Below, piece after piece: positions 7,717 through 17,078 of a stretch of DNA of 64,000 nucleotides (the first letter of the stretch is position 1; every line of letters starts with the position of its first letter). The notes below the pieces were generated by a model that saw only the letters and a program-made list of their open reading frames with translations, was not told the DNA's origin and searched no databases. This DNA is from Arthrobacter_D sp015752045 (lineage in GTDB: Bacteria > Actinomycetota > Actinomycetes > Actinomycetales > Micrococcaceae): positions 1 through 64,000 of the forward strand of contig NZ_JADOUS010000010.1 of assembly GCF_015752045.1 (NCBI RefSeq), in the 5' to 3' direction. A program made the position numbers and the translations under genes.

Positions 7717-9354
7717 ATGACCAATGCACCGATGGAGGATCCGAGTGACCAGGACCTTTCTCTGGGATCCGTGCGTGCCGCACTCGTGCAGGTGGCCGGC
7801 TTACTGACCGACCGTGGCCGGACGCTCTCACGGAGCGCGGCAATGCGGACGCTCGTCGAGATCGAGGACATCTCGCGGGTCGTCGACTATCTTCAGGTAT
7901 TCGCCGCGGGCATGGCGGAGGCGCAGGAGCTGGCATCGGGTGACAGGCCTCGTGCCGTCGGTTCTCTCCAGACGCGGGCGGAACAGCCACTCGGAAGGCC
8001 AGGAACGGTCGGCGCGGCCGGGGTGAGGGCTTCCGGTGAGCAATCAGGTGATGATGCGAGCGGGATTCGATTCCGTACCTGTGCGGACTACCTGCGGGTG
8101 AGGCTGGGTATCAGCCTGGCCGAGGCGAAGCGAAGGCTCGACCTGGCGCACACCGTACTGCCCGTGGTCGCTCCCTCAGGTGCGCTCGTCGAGCCGCAGT
8201 CGGCGGCCGTCAGCGTTGCGTTCGCTTCAGGCACCTTGAGCGGGCGGGCAGCGACGGTCATCTGTTCTTCAGTGGAACGGGTCCGCTGCGTTGCCGCCCC
8301 CGAGCAGTTGGAATCGATGGAGCATCACCTCACCAGGCAGGCGCTGGAGTCCGATGAGGATGTCCTGCGCGTCCTCGCCCGTCGTTGGGAGACCGTCCTG
8401 GACCAGGACGGTCAGGAACCCTCGGAGAAGGTGCTGCGAAATCGTCAGGGCGTATTCTTCCGGGGCCGGCGCAACGGACTGCGCATCCTCGAGATCGGGG
8501 CCACCGACGAGCAGTTCGAGCACCTTGTCACGGCGATGAACACCGCTACGAACCCGCGGACGCCCAGTACCGATCGCACCCCGGACCATCCTCAGTGCCT
8601 CCGCGGTGCAGAAGCCACGACGGATGGTGTGGGTAGCGGATCCTTGCCGGCGGACCGACTGGAAGATCCTACGCGGGCGCAGAGCCTGCTCGACGGGCTG
8701 GTGGGCGCGTGCCGGATCGCTCTGTCCACGTCCCTCCTACCGGCTGCCGGTGGCCACCGGCCCCAGGTCATGGTCACCATCGACTACCGGGACCTCCTCG
8801 GCGATCTCCGCACCACCAGCTTCCTGGACACCAGTAGCCGGGACACCAGTAGCCGGGACACTTCCGGTGATGCCCTCACCGCCGGCCCGAGGGGTGGAAG
8901 CGGGACCGGCCGTGCCGTCTTCACCGAGCAGCTGAGTGCGCGCACTATCCGGCGGATCGCCTGCGACGCCGATCTCATCCCGCTCGTGCTCGGCGGTGAC
9001 GGGCAGGTCCTCGACATCGGCCGTGCGGGCAGGCTCTTCCCGCCGCATCTGCGTCGAGCACTGGTCGCCCGGGACCGGGGCTGCGCCTTCCCGGACTGCA
9101 CCATCCCGGCCCCTTGGTGCGAGGCCCATCACATGACGCCGTGGTCCCACGGGGGCACAACCGGCATCGACAACGGAGTCCTGCTGTGTGCGCATCACCA
9201 CCACATCGTCCATGACGGCCGCTGGACGGTGGCATCGCACAACGGCATCCCCTGGTTCACCCCACCGCCCCACCTCGGTCGACACGGTCGACACGGGACC
9301 AGCGCGCGACGCAACCGGTACTGGCACGCCCAGCCCGGGGTCATCTGCACCTAG
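7717..9354 (+). CDS. DUF222 / HNH endonuclease protein (13E12-repeat type)
   Basis: 545 residues. An N-terminal helical DUF222 region (about 1-330) containing CADYLRVRLGISLAEAKRRLDLAH is followed by a variable linker and a C-terminal HNH nuclease (about 455-525): RDRGCAFPDCTIP, CEAHHMTPWSHGGTTGIDNGV and LCAHHHHIVHDGRW, with the zinc cysteines and catalytic His present. Such proteins are numerous and often multicopy in Micrococcaceae; they resemble mobile-intron or restriction nucleases but their biology is poorly known. ATG 7717 lacks a Shine-Dalgarno sequence; TAAAAT (7706-7711) sits 5 nt upstream, hinting at leaderless translation. GTG 7696 is an alternative start. The linker contains a 15-bp tandem repeat. 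Confidence 0.82.
   Translation: MTNAPMEDPSDQDLSLGSVRAALVQVAGLLTDRGRTLSRSAAMRTLVEIEDISRVVDYLQVFAAGMAEAQELASGDRPRAVGSLQTRAEQPLGRPGTVGAAGVRASGEQSGDDASGIRFRTCADYLRVRLGISLAEAKRRLDLAHTVLPVVAPSGALVEPQSAAVSVAFASGTLSGRAATVICSSVERVRCVAAPEQLESMEHHLTRQALESDEDVLRVLARRWETVLDQDGQEPSEKVLRNRQGVFFRGRRNGLRILEIGATDEQFEHLVTAMNTATNPRTPSTDRTPDHPQCLRGAEATTDGVGSGSLPADRLEDPTRAQSLLDGLVGACRIALSTSLLPAAGGHRPQVMVTIDYRDLLGDLRTTSFLDTSSRDTSSRDTSGDALTAGPRGGSGTGRAVFTEQLSARTIRRIACDADLIPLVLGGDGQVLDIGRAGRLFPPHLRRALVARDRGCAFPDCTIPAPWCEAHHMTPWSHGGTTGIDNGVLLCAHHHHIVHDGRWTVASHNGIPWFTPPPHLGRHGRHGTSARRNRYWHAQPGVICT
8827..8861 (+). repeat. 15-bp tandem repeat inside the HNH gene
   Basis: GACACCAGTAGCCGG occurs twice back to back (8827-8841, 8842-8856) and a third partial copy starts at 8857. 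Being a multiple of three it encodes DTSSR-DTSSR-DTS in the linker just before the nuclease domain, a likely site of length variation between strains. Confidence 0.9.
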
Positions 9355-9675
9355 CGGGGGTTCACGGCCACGTATGGTGTGAACCGGGAGCGCCTCGAAA
9401 CGCACGGATCATCCACCCCCGACGAGGTACGTCCCTGGGGCACGGTCCATGATTCCGCTTCCCCCGACTATCCCCGCGAACGTCCCGAAGTCACGGCGCT
9501 GAATCACTTTCAGGGTCATCCACCTGGGTGGAGGCCAGTCCCGGGCTGTGGCGGATGCCGCCACCGGGTCCTGCTTTCTCCTGAGTACGTCAGGTGAGGC
9601 TTTCGACCCATGTGCGCGACAGCCGGGTTTCCTACCATGACTGGACAGACACCGTGCCCGATCCGGGGTGCGGTC
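9355..9675. other. Gene-free leader before the broken alkylsulfatase
   Basis: 321 bp with no convincing gene. GGTTCAC (9359-9365) and GTGAACC (9379-9385) can form a weak hairpin after the HNH gene. Two adjacent hairpins lie further on: CCACC-TG-GGTGG (9520-9531) and GTGGCGG-ATG-CCGCCAC (9548-9564) flanked by CCCG/CGGG. I could not match this to a riboswitch class. A 72-codon open frame at 9379-9597 has no ribosome-binding site and no recognisable sequence. Confidence 0.4.
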
Positions 9676-11569
9676 ATGAGAAAGGCGTCTGACGTGGACG
9701 ATTCGGGAGCATCGGCAGCAGTCGCGGGAGCCCACGGAGAGGCGCTGGCGTCCCTGCCCTTCAAGGACCGGCGCGATTTCACCAATGCACAGCGTGGCTT
9801 CATGGGAAGACGCGAGCCCGGCGCTATTCACGCCGCCGACGGCGCGGTGGTGTGGGACAACGACAGCTACGCCTTCCTCTCCGGGGACGCCCCCGCAACG
9901 GTGCATCCGAGCCTGTGGCGTCAGTCCCAGCTGAACGCCATGCAGGGACTGTACGAGGTGGTCGAGGGCATCTACCAGGTGCGTGGGTTCGACCTCGCGA
10001 ACGTCACGTTCGTGGAGGGGGACACGGGTGTCATCATCATCGACCCCCTGACCTGTGTGGAAACGGCCCGTGCCGCTTTCGAGCTGTATCGGCAGCACCG
10101 GGGCGCGCGGGACGTGCGCGCGGTCATCTACACGCACAGCCACGGGGACCACTTCGGCGGGGTGAAGGGGGTGACCACCCAGGACGAGGTCGACGGCGGA
10201 CGTGTCGCCGTCATCGCTCCCGAGGGATTCACCGGGCACGCGGTGGCCGAGAACGTGTACGCGGGAACAGCCATGTCCCGGCGAGCCGCCTACATGTTCG
10301 GAGCGGCATTGGACCGGGGGACGGAGGGCCAGGTCGGGGCAGGACTGGGACAGACGCTGCCCACCGGTGAGGTCACGCTGATCGTGCCGACCATCGACAT
10401 CACCTCGACGGGTCAGACTCTCACGGTCGACGGGGTGGAGATCGAGTTCCAGCTAGCGCCGGGCACGGAAGCCCCGGCCGAGATGCATTTCTACTTCCCC
10501 CGCTACCGCGCCCTGTGTATGGCGGAGAATGCCAACCACACCCTGCACAACCTGCTGACGCTGCGCGGCGCGCTGGTACGCGACCCGCGGGTTTGGGTGC
10601 AGTACCTCACGGAAGCCGTCGAGCTTTTCAGCGACCGTACCGACGTCGAATTCGGCTCGCACCATTGGCCCACCTGGGGTCGGGACGAGATCGTGGACTT
10701 TCTCTGCACCCAGCGTGATCTCTATGCGTACCTGCATGACCAGACGCTGCGCCTGATCAACCGGGGATTGAACGGCGCCGAGATCGCCGAAGAGATCACA
10801 CTGCCGCCCTCCCTCGAGAACGCGTGGAACGCCCGCGGATACTACGGGTCGGTGAATCACAACGTGAAGGCCATCTATCAGCGCTACATGGGCTGGTTCG
10901 ATGGCAACCCGGCCCGGCTCTGGCCGCATGTGCCGGAGCAGGCGGCCCCACGCTACGTGGCCGCCATGGGCGGTCTCGATGCGGTCATCGGCCAGGCCAG
11001 GACCGCATTCGACGGCGGGGACTTCCGCTGGGCGGCTATGCTGCTGGACCACGCGGTGTTCGCCGATCCCGCCAACGGGGAGGCCAAGGGCCTGCTCGCC
11101 GACACCCTGGAACAGCTGGGCTACGGCTCGGAGAACGGCACCTGGCGTAACTTCTTCCTCTCCGGCGCGGCCGAACTGCGCGGCCAGAACTTCGGTTCCC
11201 CCACGGTCGTTTCCCCGGACATGCTCGGGCAACTCAGTATTGAGCAGTTCTTCGACGCCATCGCCATTCGAATCGACGGACCGAAGGCCTGGGACCTGGA
11301 TGTCGCCATCGACTGGACCTTCACGGATGTGGCCGTAACTACCGGGCGAGACTGCGTAACGGCGTGCTCATCACGGTTCAGAAGCCGGCCGCCCCCGATG
11401 CCGATGCGACAGTGACCTTGACCAAGGCCGTCCTGCCCCTGTTCATCGGTGGCTCGTCGGCTGCTGCCGGCGCTGCCGGTGCCGCGGTCGAGGGGATCCC
11501 GCGGCCCTGGAAGCGCTTCTCGGAGTTCTGCAGCCGGGCGATCCCTCATTCCCGATCGTCACCCCGTGA
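9676..11569 (+). pseudogene. Alkyl/aryl-sulfatase (SdsA/BDS1-type), broken by two frameshifts
   Basis: The intact part (about 560 codons) is a metallo-beta-lactamase-fold alkylsulfatase: YTHSHGDHFGGVKG is the dizinc HxHxDH motif, FYFPRYRALCMAENANHTLHNL and FGSHHWPTWG supply further ligands, and the alkylsulfatase dimerisation domain (NARGYYGSVNHNVKAIYQRYMGW) follows. Family role: hydrolysis of alkyl sulfates such as SDS to alcohol plus sulfate. At about 11329-11338 the frame is lost; the continuation NYRARLRNGVLITVQKP is in the frame one base back. A second loss falls in the GGGG run 11492-11495, after which DPAALEALLGVLQPGD and the family-like end FPIVTP-stop (TGA 11567-11569) appear. Each break is explained by one missing G. 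Start chosen at ATG 9676; 9610 and 9637 are alternatives. Without repair, translation would end after the sequence VTTGRDCVTACSS with an unrelated tail at 11415. Confidence 0.85.
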
Positions 11570-11593
11570 GCGACCCGTCCCGGCCGGGTGGGC

Positions 11594-13297
11594 ATGATGC
11601 CGATGCAGCAGCGAAAGCGGAAGTGGAAGCTCGGGCTTCCTAGCTCGCGTGCAATCAGACGGGACGCCGGAGCCGGGATCTCCCTCGGGCTCGTCAGCAT
11701 CCCCGACGGGCTGGCGGCCGGAATACTGACGGGCGTCAGTCCATTGGCCGGCCTGTACGGATATCTGGTCGGCACAGTGACCGGCGCCCTGACCACGAGC
11801 TCGGTGCTGATGTCGGTGCAGGCCACGGGTGCCATGGCTGTGCTCATCGCGGACGTACCCGAGATCCGCTCACCGGCGACGGCGGAGTCTGCCCTCGTGA
11901 CCCTGGCCGTCATGACGGGGGCGGTCATGCTGATTCTCGGAGTGTTCAAGCTCGGCACGCTGGTGCGCTTCGTGCCCAACGCGGTGCTCACCGGGTTCAT
12001 CAGCGCAGTGGCGGTCAACATCGTCCTGGGCCAACTGGGCGGCATCACCGGCTACACCAGCGACGCCTCCAACCGTCTGGGGCGGGCCGTCGACACAGTG
12101 ATCCATGTGGCCGCTTTCGATGGGCCGACGTTCCTCGTCGGCCTGGCCACGATCGGACTGATCCTCATCCTTGAGAAGACCCCGCTGGGTCCTTTGGGCC
12201 TGTTCGCCGCCGTCGTTGTCTCCTCGGCAGCGGTGGCACTGGTACCGCTGGAATCGGTTCAGCAACTACGGGACATCGCCGAGATCCCGTAGAGCCTTCC
12301 TGGGCCCGTTTTCCCTTCGGCGGCGCTGTTCCTGCCGCTTCTCGTTCCGGCGCTGTCGCTGGCGTTCGTCGGCCTGGTGCAGGGCGCTGCCATCAGTCAG
12401 TCGGTGCCGAACCCGGACGGCTCGTACCCGGACGTGTCGGGGGATTTCCGGGGCCAGGGTATCGCGAATGTCGCCTCCGGGATGCTGCAGGGCATGCCTG
12501 TTGCCGGCTCGATGTCGGCGACCGCCCTGGTGACCCCAGCGGGTGGCAGGAGCCGACTGGTGAACCTCACGGCCGGAGCGGTCATGGTCCTTGTCATCCT
12601 GCTCCTGGGCGATCTCGCCGGATTCATCGTCATGCCCGCGCTGGCCGCCCTGCTCATCCTGGTCGGCATCCGGACCTTCAAACCCGAGCTGGTGAAGATG
12701 GTGTGGCGGACAGGTCCGACGCAGGCGCTTGTCATGACCATGACATTCATCCTGACGGTGCTCATCCCGCTGCAATACGCGGTGCTGATCGGCGTCGGCA
12801 CCTCGGCGATCCTGTTCGTCGCCCGCCAATCCAACAAGATCGTCGTATCCCGCTGGATCTTCACTGACGGAACGGACTTCCCCCGGGAAACGGCACCCCC
12901 ACGGGAGCTGCCCCCGCACGAGATCGTGGTCCTCACGGCCTATGGCAGCCTCTTTTTTGCCTCCGCCGCGGTCTTCGAGCAGCAGCTTCCCACGGTGACC
13001 GCCGCTTCGCACGGATCCGTCGTCGTGCTGCGGCTGCGGGGCAAGGAGGACCTCGGGAGCACGTTCATCCAGGTGTTCACCCGGTACGCCGACGAACTTC
13101 ACGCCGTCGGAGGCCACCTACTGCTCGCGGGGATCGGGACGCGCATCCTGGGCCAGCTCTCAGCGACCGGTGCGCTGGACGCGATTGGACGCGACAACGC
13201 CTTCGCGGCCACGCCGAGGGTCGGGGAGGCACTGACGCGTGCGCTGGACAGTGCGCGGGAACTGCTCGATGAGGGCACGGCAGGGGAGGGGGAGTGA
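11594..13297 (+). pseudogene. SulP-family sulfate permease with STAS domain, interrupted by TAG
   Basis: The reading frame is that of a SulP transporter: GISLGLVSIPDGLAAGILTG (first helices), membrane helices throughout, VPNPDGSYPDVSGDFRGQGIANV and ATALVTPAGGRSRLVNL (the conserved anion-binding stretches), then a C-terminal STAS domain (about residues 440-550). An in-frame TAG at 12290-12292 follows RDIAEIP; the same frame resumes as SLPGPVFPSAALFLPLLVP, so this is a single nonsense change (for example CAG to TAG), not a frameshift. ATG 11594 or GTG 11588 may be the start. Known role: sulfate/anion symport; here it follows an alkylsulfatase that would release sulfate, a sensible pairing. It also accumulates damage like its partner. 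The 3' half could in principle be re-initiated at GTG 12377. Confidence 0.8.
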
Positions 13298-13300
13298 ACC

Positions 13301-13462
13301 ATGGCCGCCGGAGAGGAAATCGACGACGAACCTCGCCGGAGGACCGCCGGGGACAGGGGTGAGGTGCGGGATGCAGCCCACGCGGCCGCCGCCCTCACAG
13401 CCATCGTGGTCCCGGCCGCCACGGCCGTGATCGTCAGTATGCCCAGGAACGGCGGGTGCTGA
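13301..13462 (+). CDS. Small predicted protein (53 residues)
   Basis: ATG 13301 follows GAGGGGGAGTGAACC, a good ribosome-binding site that overlaps the sulP stop (13295-13297). The product has a charged N-terminus (MAAGEEIDDEPRRRTAGDRG) and one hydrophobic Ala/Val-rich helix (about 26-46), so a single-pass membrane peptide is plausible. Not recognised. It ends TGA 13460-13462, 2 nt before the next ATG, so the two are probably co-translated. Confidence 0.5.
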   Translation: MAAGEEIDDEPRRRTAGDRGEVRDAAHAAAALTAIVVPAATAVIVSMPRNGGC

Positions 13463-13464
13463 TC

Positions 13465-14178
13465 ATGGCCACACCAGCAGGCCCGTCCGAGTTCCGCCGG
13501 CTGACCACGCCCCGATCGGCTGCCATCGCAGGTGTGCTCTTCGCCGTGCTCTTCGCAGGCAGCCTCGTCCTCCTCCGCGTAGCGATTCCCGGGGAATCCG
13601 CGCGGGGCACCGACTGGCTCGAAGAGGGCACCCCCGCGCTGTCGGCTGCCGTGACCATCATGCCTTTCGCAGGCATCTCGTTCCTGTGGTTCATCGGGGT
13701 CATCCGTGACCGGCTCGGGGACGCGGAAGACAGGTTCTTCGCCTCCGTCTTCTTCGGCAGTGGCCTGTTGTTCCTGGCCATGATCTTCATATCGATGGCG
13801 GTTGCCGGCGGCATCCTCGCCTCCGCCCGGACCAGCCCGGACCCAGCCTCCACGGAGGAGATCGCCTATTTCGGGCGTGCCGTGATGCTGCAGATCAGCA
13901 ATGGCTACGCCTTGCGCATGGCCGGTGTCTTCATGATCTCCCTCGGGACGATCTGGCTTCGCACCGGTTCCATGCCGAAGTGGCTGGCGATCATCACGTA
14001 CGTCGCTGCGACAACGCTTCTCGTCATCTCGACCCTGAGTCTTTGGGCCACGCTGGTCTTCCCGGCGTGGGTGCTGCTCGTCAGCCTGCACATCCTGCTG
14101 CGGACCTTCGGTCGCAGGGCCCCGCACCCACCAGTCGACCGGGCCGAGGACGCGGGAGGACCGCCGCCGGTCTCCTGA
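13465..14178 (+). CDS. Predicted multi-pass membrane protein
   Basis: 237 residues with about six hydrophobic helices: near residues 22-42, 60-80, 92-117, 142-162, 170-190 and 190-210, separated by short loops (for example IGVIRDRLGDAEDRF). The C-terminal tail RRAPHPPVDRAEDAGGPPP is disordered. No family motif is recognised; it resembles uncharacterised actinobacterial membrane proteins of about 230 residues. Start ATG 13465 is chosen; GTG 13456 is 9 nt earlier and overlaps the previous stop. It is the last gene of the sulfatase-permease block. After it, 14179-14363 holds no gene; TGATCTTCTGCATCA appears twice in imperfect form near 14210-14245. Confidence 0.65.
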   Translation: MATPAGPSEFRRLTTPRSAAIAGVLFAVLFAGSLVLLRVAIPGESARGTDWLEEGTPALSAAVTIMPFAGISFLWFIGVIRDRLGDAEDRFFASVFFGSGLLFLAMIFISMAVAGGILASARTSPDPASTEEIAYFGRAVMLQISNGYALRMAGVFMISLGTIWLRTGSMPKWLAIITYVAATTLLVISTLSLWATLVFPAWVLLVSLHILLRTFGRRAPHPPVDRAEDAGGPPPVS

Positions 14179-14363
14179 TGTGCCGGTCCTTCATCACCAC
14201 ACGATCAGCCCCTGATCTTCTGCATCATCGATCTTCTGCATCAGGGTCCCACCAGAGAATCACCCCCGTCGTCGGTCGCGGCGATCATCGCTCGAGGCTG
14301 GATCCGATCCGTTATGGCGGCGTCGGGGAGTCAACGTCAGGTGGTGAGGAGAAGACATGAACC

Positions 14364-15503
14364 TCAGAGGTTGCCGATGGCGATCATCAGCATCCTGCGG
14401 AGCGGCTCGGCCGCTCCCCACAACAGCTGGTCGCCCACTGTGAACGAACTGATGTACTCCGGGCCCATCTCGAGTTTCCGGATCCGGCCGACGGGGATCT
14501 CCAGCGAGCCGGTGGCCGCTACCGGCGTCAGGCCGGCGACTGTGTCCGCCTTCGTGTTCGGGATGACGCGCACCCATTCGTTGTCCGCCGCCAGGATCGA
14601 CTCGATCTCGCTGACCGGCAGGTCCTGCGTCAGCTTCAGGGTCAGCGCCTGCGAGTGCGAGCGCATGGCACCCACACGGACGCACAGGCCGTCGAAGGGG
14701 ATGCGCGTGGCGGTGCCGAGGATCTTGTTGGTCTCCGCCCCCGCCTTCCACTCCTCCCGGGAGACGCCGTTGCCGAGGTCGCTGTCGATCCAGGGGATGA
14801 CGGACCCGGCCAGCGGGACGCCGAACTGGCTCGCTTCGAGGCTCGGATGCCGCTGCTTGGCGAGGATCGCACGGTCGATGTCGAGGATCGCCGAGGCGGG
14901 GTCGTCGAGATTGGCGGCCACGGTGCCGTGGAGCGCACCGAACTGGTTGAGCAGTTCCCGCATGTGGCGGGCGCCGCCACCGGAGGCCGCCTGGTAGGTC
15001 ATCGATGTACCCCACTCCACGAGGCCGTTGCGGAAGAGCCCACCCAGCCCCATGAGCATGCAGGAGACCGTGCAGTTGCCGCCGATGAAGTCGCGGACAC
15101 CGTTCGCCAGTCCGGCGTCGATGGCGTCGCGGTTGACCGGATCGAGGACGATGATGCTGTCCTGCTCCATCCGTAGCGTGGAAGCGGCGTCGAGCCAGAG
15201 GCCCTGCCACCCGCTGTCGCGCAGCTTGGGGTAGACCTCGGCGGTGTAGTCGCCGCCCTGGGCGGTGACGATGATGGGCAGCTTGGCGAGCGTCTCGACG
15301 TCGTACGCGTCCTGCAGTGTTGCCGTGCCCTCCGCGAACTGCGGTGCGGCACCCCCGGCGGCCGAGGTCGAGAAGAACACGGGGTTGATCCTGGCGAAGT
15401 CGCCCTCGTCCTGGAGGCGCTGCATGAGGACGGAGCCCACCATGCCACGCCAGCCCACGAAACCGACGGTGGGCAGGGCTGAACTGTCGGGTGCTGAAGT
15501 CAT
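14364..15503 (-). CDS. asd: Aspartate-semialdehyde dehydrogenase
   Basis: 379 residues, matching the long proteobacterial-type Asd subfamily (GFVGWRGMVGSVL for NADP binding) rather than the shorter Gram-positive form. The catalytic Cys144 lies in GGNCTVSCM; GGGARHMRELLNQ and the substrate-binding Arg/His region RVGAMRSHSQALT are present. It reduces aspartyl phosphate to the semialdehyde, feeding lysine/diaminopimelate, threonine and methionine synthesis. It stands alone between the accessory block and folA-thyA (58-bp gap to folA), all on the minus strand. The start MTSAPDSSA leaves a short disordered lead before the Rossmann fold. Confidence 0.95.
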   Translation of the reverse strand: MTSAPDSSALPTVGFVGWRGMVGSVLMQRLQDEGDFARINPVFFSTSAAGGAAPQFAEGTATLQDAYDVETLAKLPIIVTAQGGDYTAEVYPKLRDSGWQGLWLDAASTLRMEQDSIIVLDPVNRDAIDAGLANGVRDFIGGNCTVSCMLMGLGGLFRNGLVEWGTSMTYQAASGGGARHMRELLNQFGALHGTVAANLDDPASAILDIDRAILAKQRHPSLEASQFGVPLAGSVIPWIDSDLGNGVSREEWKAGAETNKILGTATRIPFDGLCVRVGAMRSHSQALTLKLTQDLPVSEIESILAADNEWVRVIPNTKADTVAGLTPVAATGSLEIPVGRIRKLEMGPEYISSFTVGDQLLWGAAEPLRRMLMIAIGNL

Positions 15504-15561
15504 CCCTCCAGTTTAGGCGGAGGCCCCGGGACGCGCCGGTTTGTGACCGATCCCTCCCGCG

Positions 15562-16125
15562 TCAGCCCTGCTTCGTCCAGAGGCTGACACGGTAGCGGGT
15601 GCCCTTCGTGGACTCCAGCCACCCGGCCTCGGGGGTCAGGGCCGCCAGCGCCCAGTCCGTTCCCAGCAGGGGTGCCAGGGTGTCGCCCTCCGCCGCCGAC
15701 TCGACCACGGTGACGAGGGCCGCGTTGGCGTGCGGCATCGCGTCGGCGTACACGCGGCCGCCGCCGATGACCCAGATCTCCTCCGCGCCGGGACTGGCGC
15801 GGGCGGCCTCGAAGGCGGCGTCGAGCGAACCGACGACGACGGCGCCCGGCAGGTCCACGCCGGACCCGGAGATGACGATATTGGTGCGGTCCGGCAGGGG
15901 ACGGAACGTCGAGGGGAAGGACTCCCAGGTGCGTCGGCCCATGATCACGGGGTGGCCCGTCGTGGTGGCCTTGAAGTGCGCCAGGTCCTCCGGCACGTGC
16001 CAGGGGATGCCACCGTCCCTGCCGATCACGCCGTCCTCGGTCTGCGCCCAGATCATGCCGATCACGGGATGGGACCCGACGGCGTCGTGCACGCTCAGGG
16101 GGCGGGGGGAGACCGTCGCGCTCAT
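15562..16125 (-). CDS. folA: Dihydrofolate reductase
   Basis: 187 residues. The signature VIGMIWAQTEDGVIGRDGGIPWHVPEDLAHFKATT contains the substrate-binding Asp (PEDL), the NADPH motif HPVIMGRRTWESFP follows, and WVIGGGRVYADAM is the conserved dinucleotide loop. It regenerates tetrahydrofolate consumed by ThyA. The ATG overlaps the thyA stop (ATGA at 16122-16125), so the two are translationally coupled with thyA first. The 18-residue N-terminal extension before VIGMIW is slightly longer than in many DHFRs; no better internal start is seen. Confidence 0.95.
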   Translation of the reverse strand: MSATVSPRPLSVHDAVGSHPVIGMIWAQTEDGVIGRDGGIPWHVPEDLAHFKATTTGHPVIMGRRTWESFPSTFRPLPDRTNIVISGSGVDLPGAVVVGSLDAAFEAARASPGAEEIWVIGGGRVYADAMPHANAALVTVVESAAEGDTLAPLLGTDWALAALTPEAGWLESTKGTRYRVSLWTKQG

Positions 16126-16949
16126 ACGGCGACCGGTGCCTTGATGGTCGGGTGGTGCCGGTAGTCGATCACGTCGAAGTCCTCCAGGGTGTAGTCGAAG
16201 ATGCTCTCCGGTTTCCGCTTCAGCTCGATGCGAGGGTACGGGTAGGGCGCACGGGACAGCTGCTCGGCGACCTGCTCCACGTGGTTGTCGTAGACGTGGA
16301 CGTCGCCGCCGGTCCAGATGAACTCGCCGGGCTCGAGGCCGGTCTGCTGGGCGACCATCAGGGTGAGCAGGGCGTAGGAGGCGATGTTGAACGGGACCCC
16401 GAGGAACGTGTCCGCGGACCGCTGGTACAGCTGGCAGGAGAGCCTGCCGGGACCGCCGTCCACGCCGGGGGTCACGTAGAACTGGAAGAACACGTGGCAG
16501 GGCGGCAGCGCCATGTTGTGCAGCTCGGAGACGTTCCAGGCCGAGACCAGGTGGCGGCGGGAGTCGGGGTTCGTCCTGAGTGCCTCGACTACTTGGGCGA
16601 TCTGGTCGATGTGGCCGCCGTCGGGCGTGGGCCACGAACGCCACTGGACGCCGTAGACGGGGCCGAGCTCGCCCTCACCGTCCGCCCACTCGTTCCAGAT
16701 GGACACGCCGCGCTCCTGCAGCCAGCGCACGTTCGAATCGCCGCGGAGGAACCAGAGCAGTTCGAGCGCCACGGACTTGAAGTGCACGCGCTTGGTGGTG
16801 ACGAGCGGGAAGGAATCGCTGAGATCGAAGCGGAGCTGCCGTCCGAACACGCTCCGGGTACCGGTGCCCGTCCTGTCGCTCTTGGCCGCGCCGTTCGCCA
16901 TGACGTCGCGCAGCAGGTCCTCGTAGGGGGTGGGGATGGGAGTGCTCAC
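16122..16949 (-). CDS. thyA: Thymidylate synthase
   Basis: 275 residues. Standard ThyA landmarks appear in order: DRTGTGTRSVFGRQLRFDL (phosphate-binding Arg), FPLVTTKRVHFKSV, LELLWFLRGDSNV, ALPPCHVFFQFYV with the catalytic Cys, QLYQRSADTFLGVPFNIASYALL, and GDVHVYDNH. It methylates dUMP to dTMP using methylene-tetrahydrofolate; FolA, encoded next, recycles the dihydrofolate. The gene opens the thyA-folA operon and is divergent from the Pls-like synthetase with 129 bp between starts. Confidence 0.97.
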   Translation of the reverse strand: MSTPIPTPYEDLLRDVMANGAAKSDRTGTGTRSVFGRQLRFDLSDSFPLVTTKRVHFKSVALELLWFLRGDSNVRWLQERGVSIWNEWADGEGELGPVYGVQWRSWPTPDGGHIDQIAQVVEALRTNPDSRRHLVSAWNVSELHNMALPPCHVFFQFYVTPGVDGGPGRLSCQLYQRSADTFLGVPFNIASYALLTLMVAQQTGLEPGEFIWTGGDVHVYDNHVEQVAEQLSRAPYPYPRIELKRKPESIFDYTLEDFDVIDYRHHPTIKAPVAV

Positions 16950-17001
16950 CCGGCCAGTCTAGGACGTCACGCCCGCCCCGAGCCGCCGGAGCCGGCACGG
17001 G

Positions 17002-17007
17002 TAGACT
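17002..17007 (+). promoter_or_regulatory. Candidate -10 box of the Pls-like operon
   Basis: TAGACT preceded by GGG lies 71 nt before the GTG start of the synthetase gene. The same TAGACT hexamer occurs before tRNA-Trp and rpsL in this window. No good -35 element is seen 16-18 nt upstream, so this is tentative. Confidence 0.35.
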
Positions 17008-17078
17008 GTCCCCGGGCTCGTGCAGATGACGGCGTCGCCGCTCACCTGCTGTTCATTTCGTACCGGAAGAATCCAGCC

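Noticed and set aside
9355..9675. A riboswitch before the sulfatase gene
   Set aside because: Two hairpins exist, but no conserved core of a known class could be matched.
11300..11570. Programmed frameshifting in the alkylsulfatase
   Set aside because: Two independent shifts in the same direction without a slippery heptamer or a following structure fit mutation or sequencing error better.
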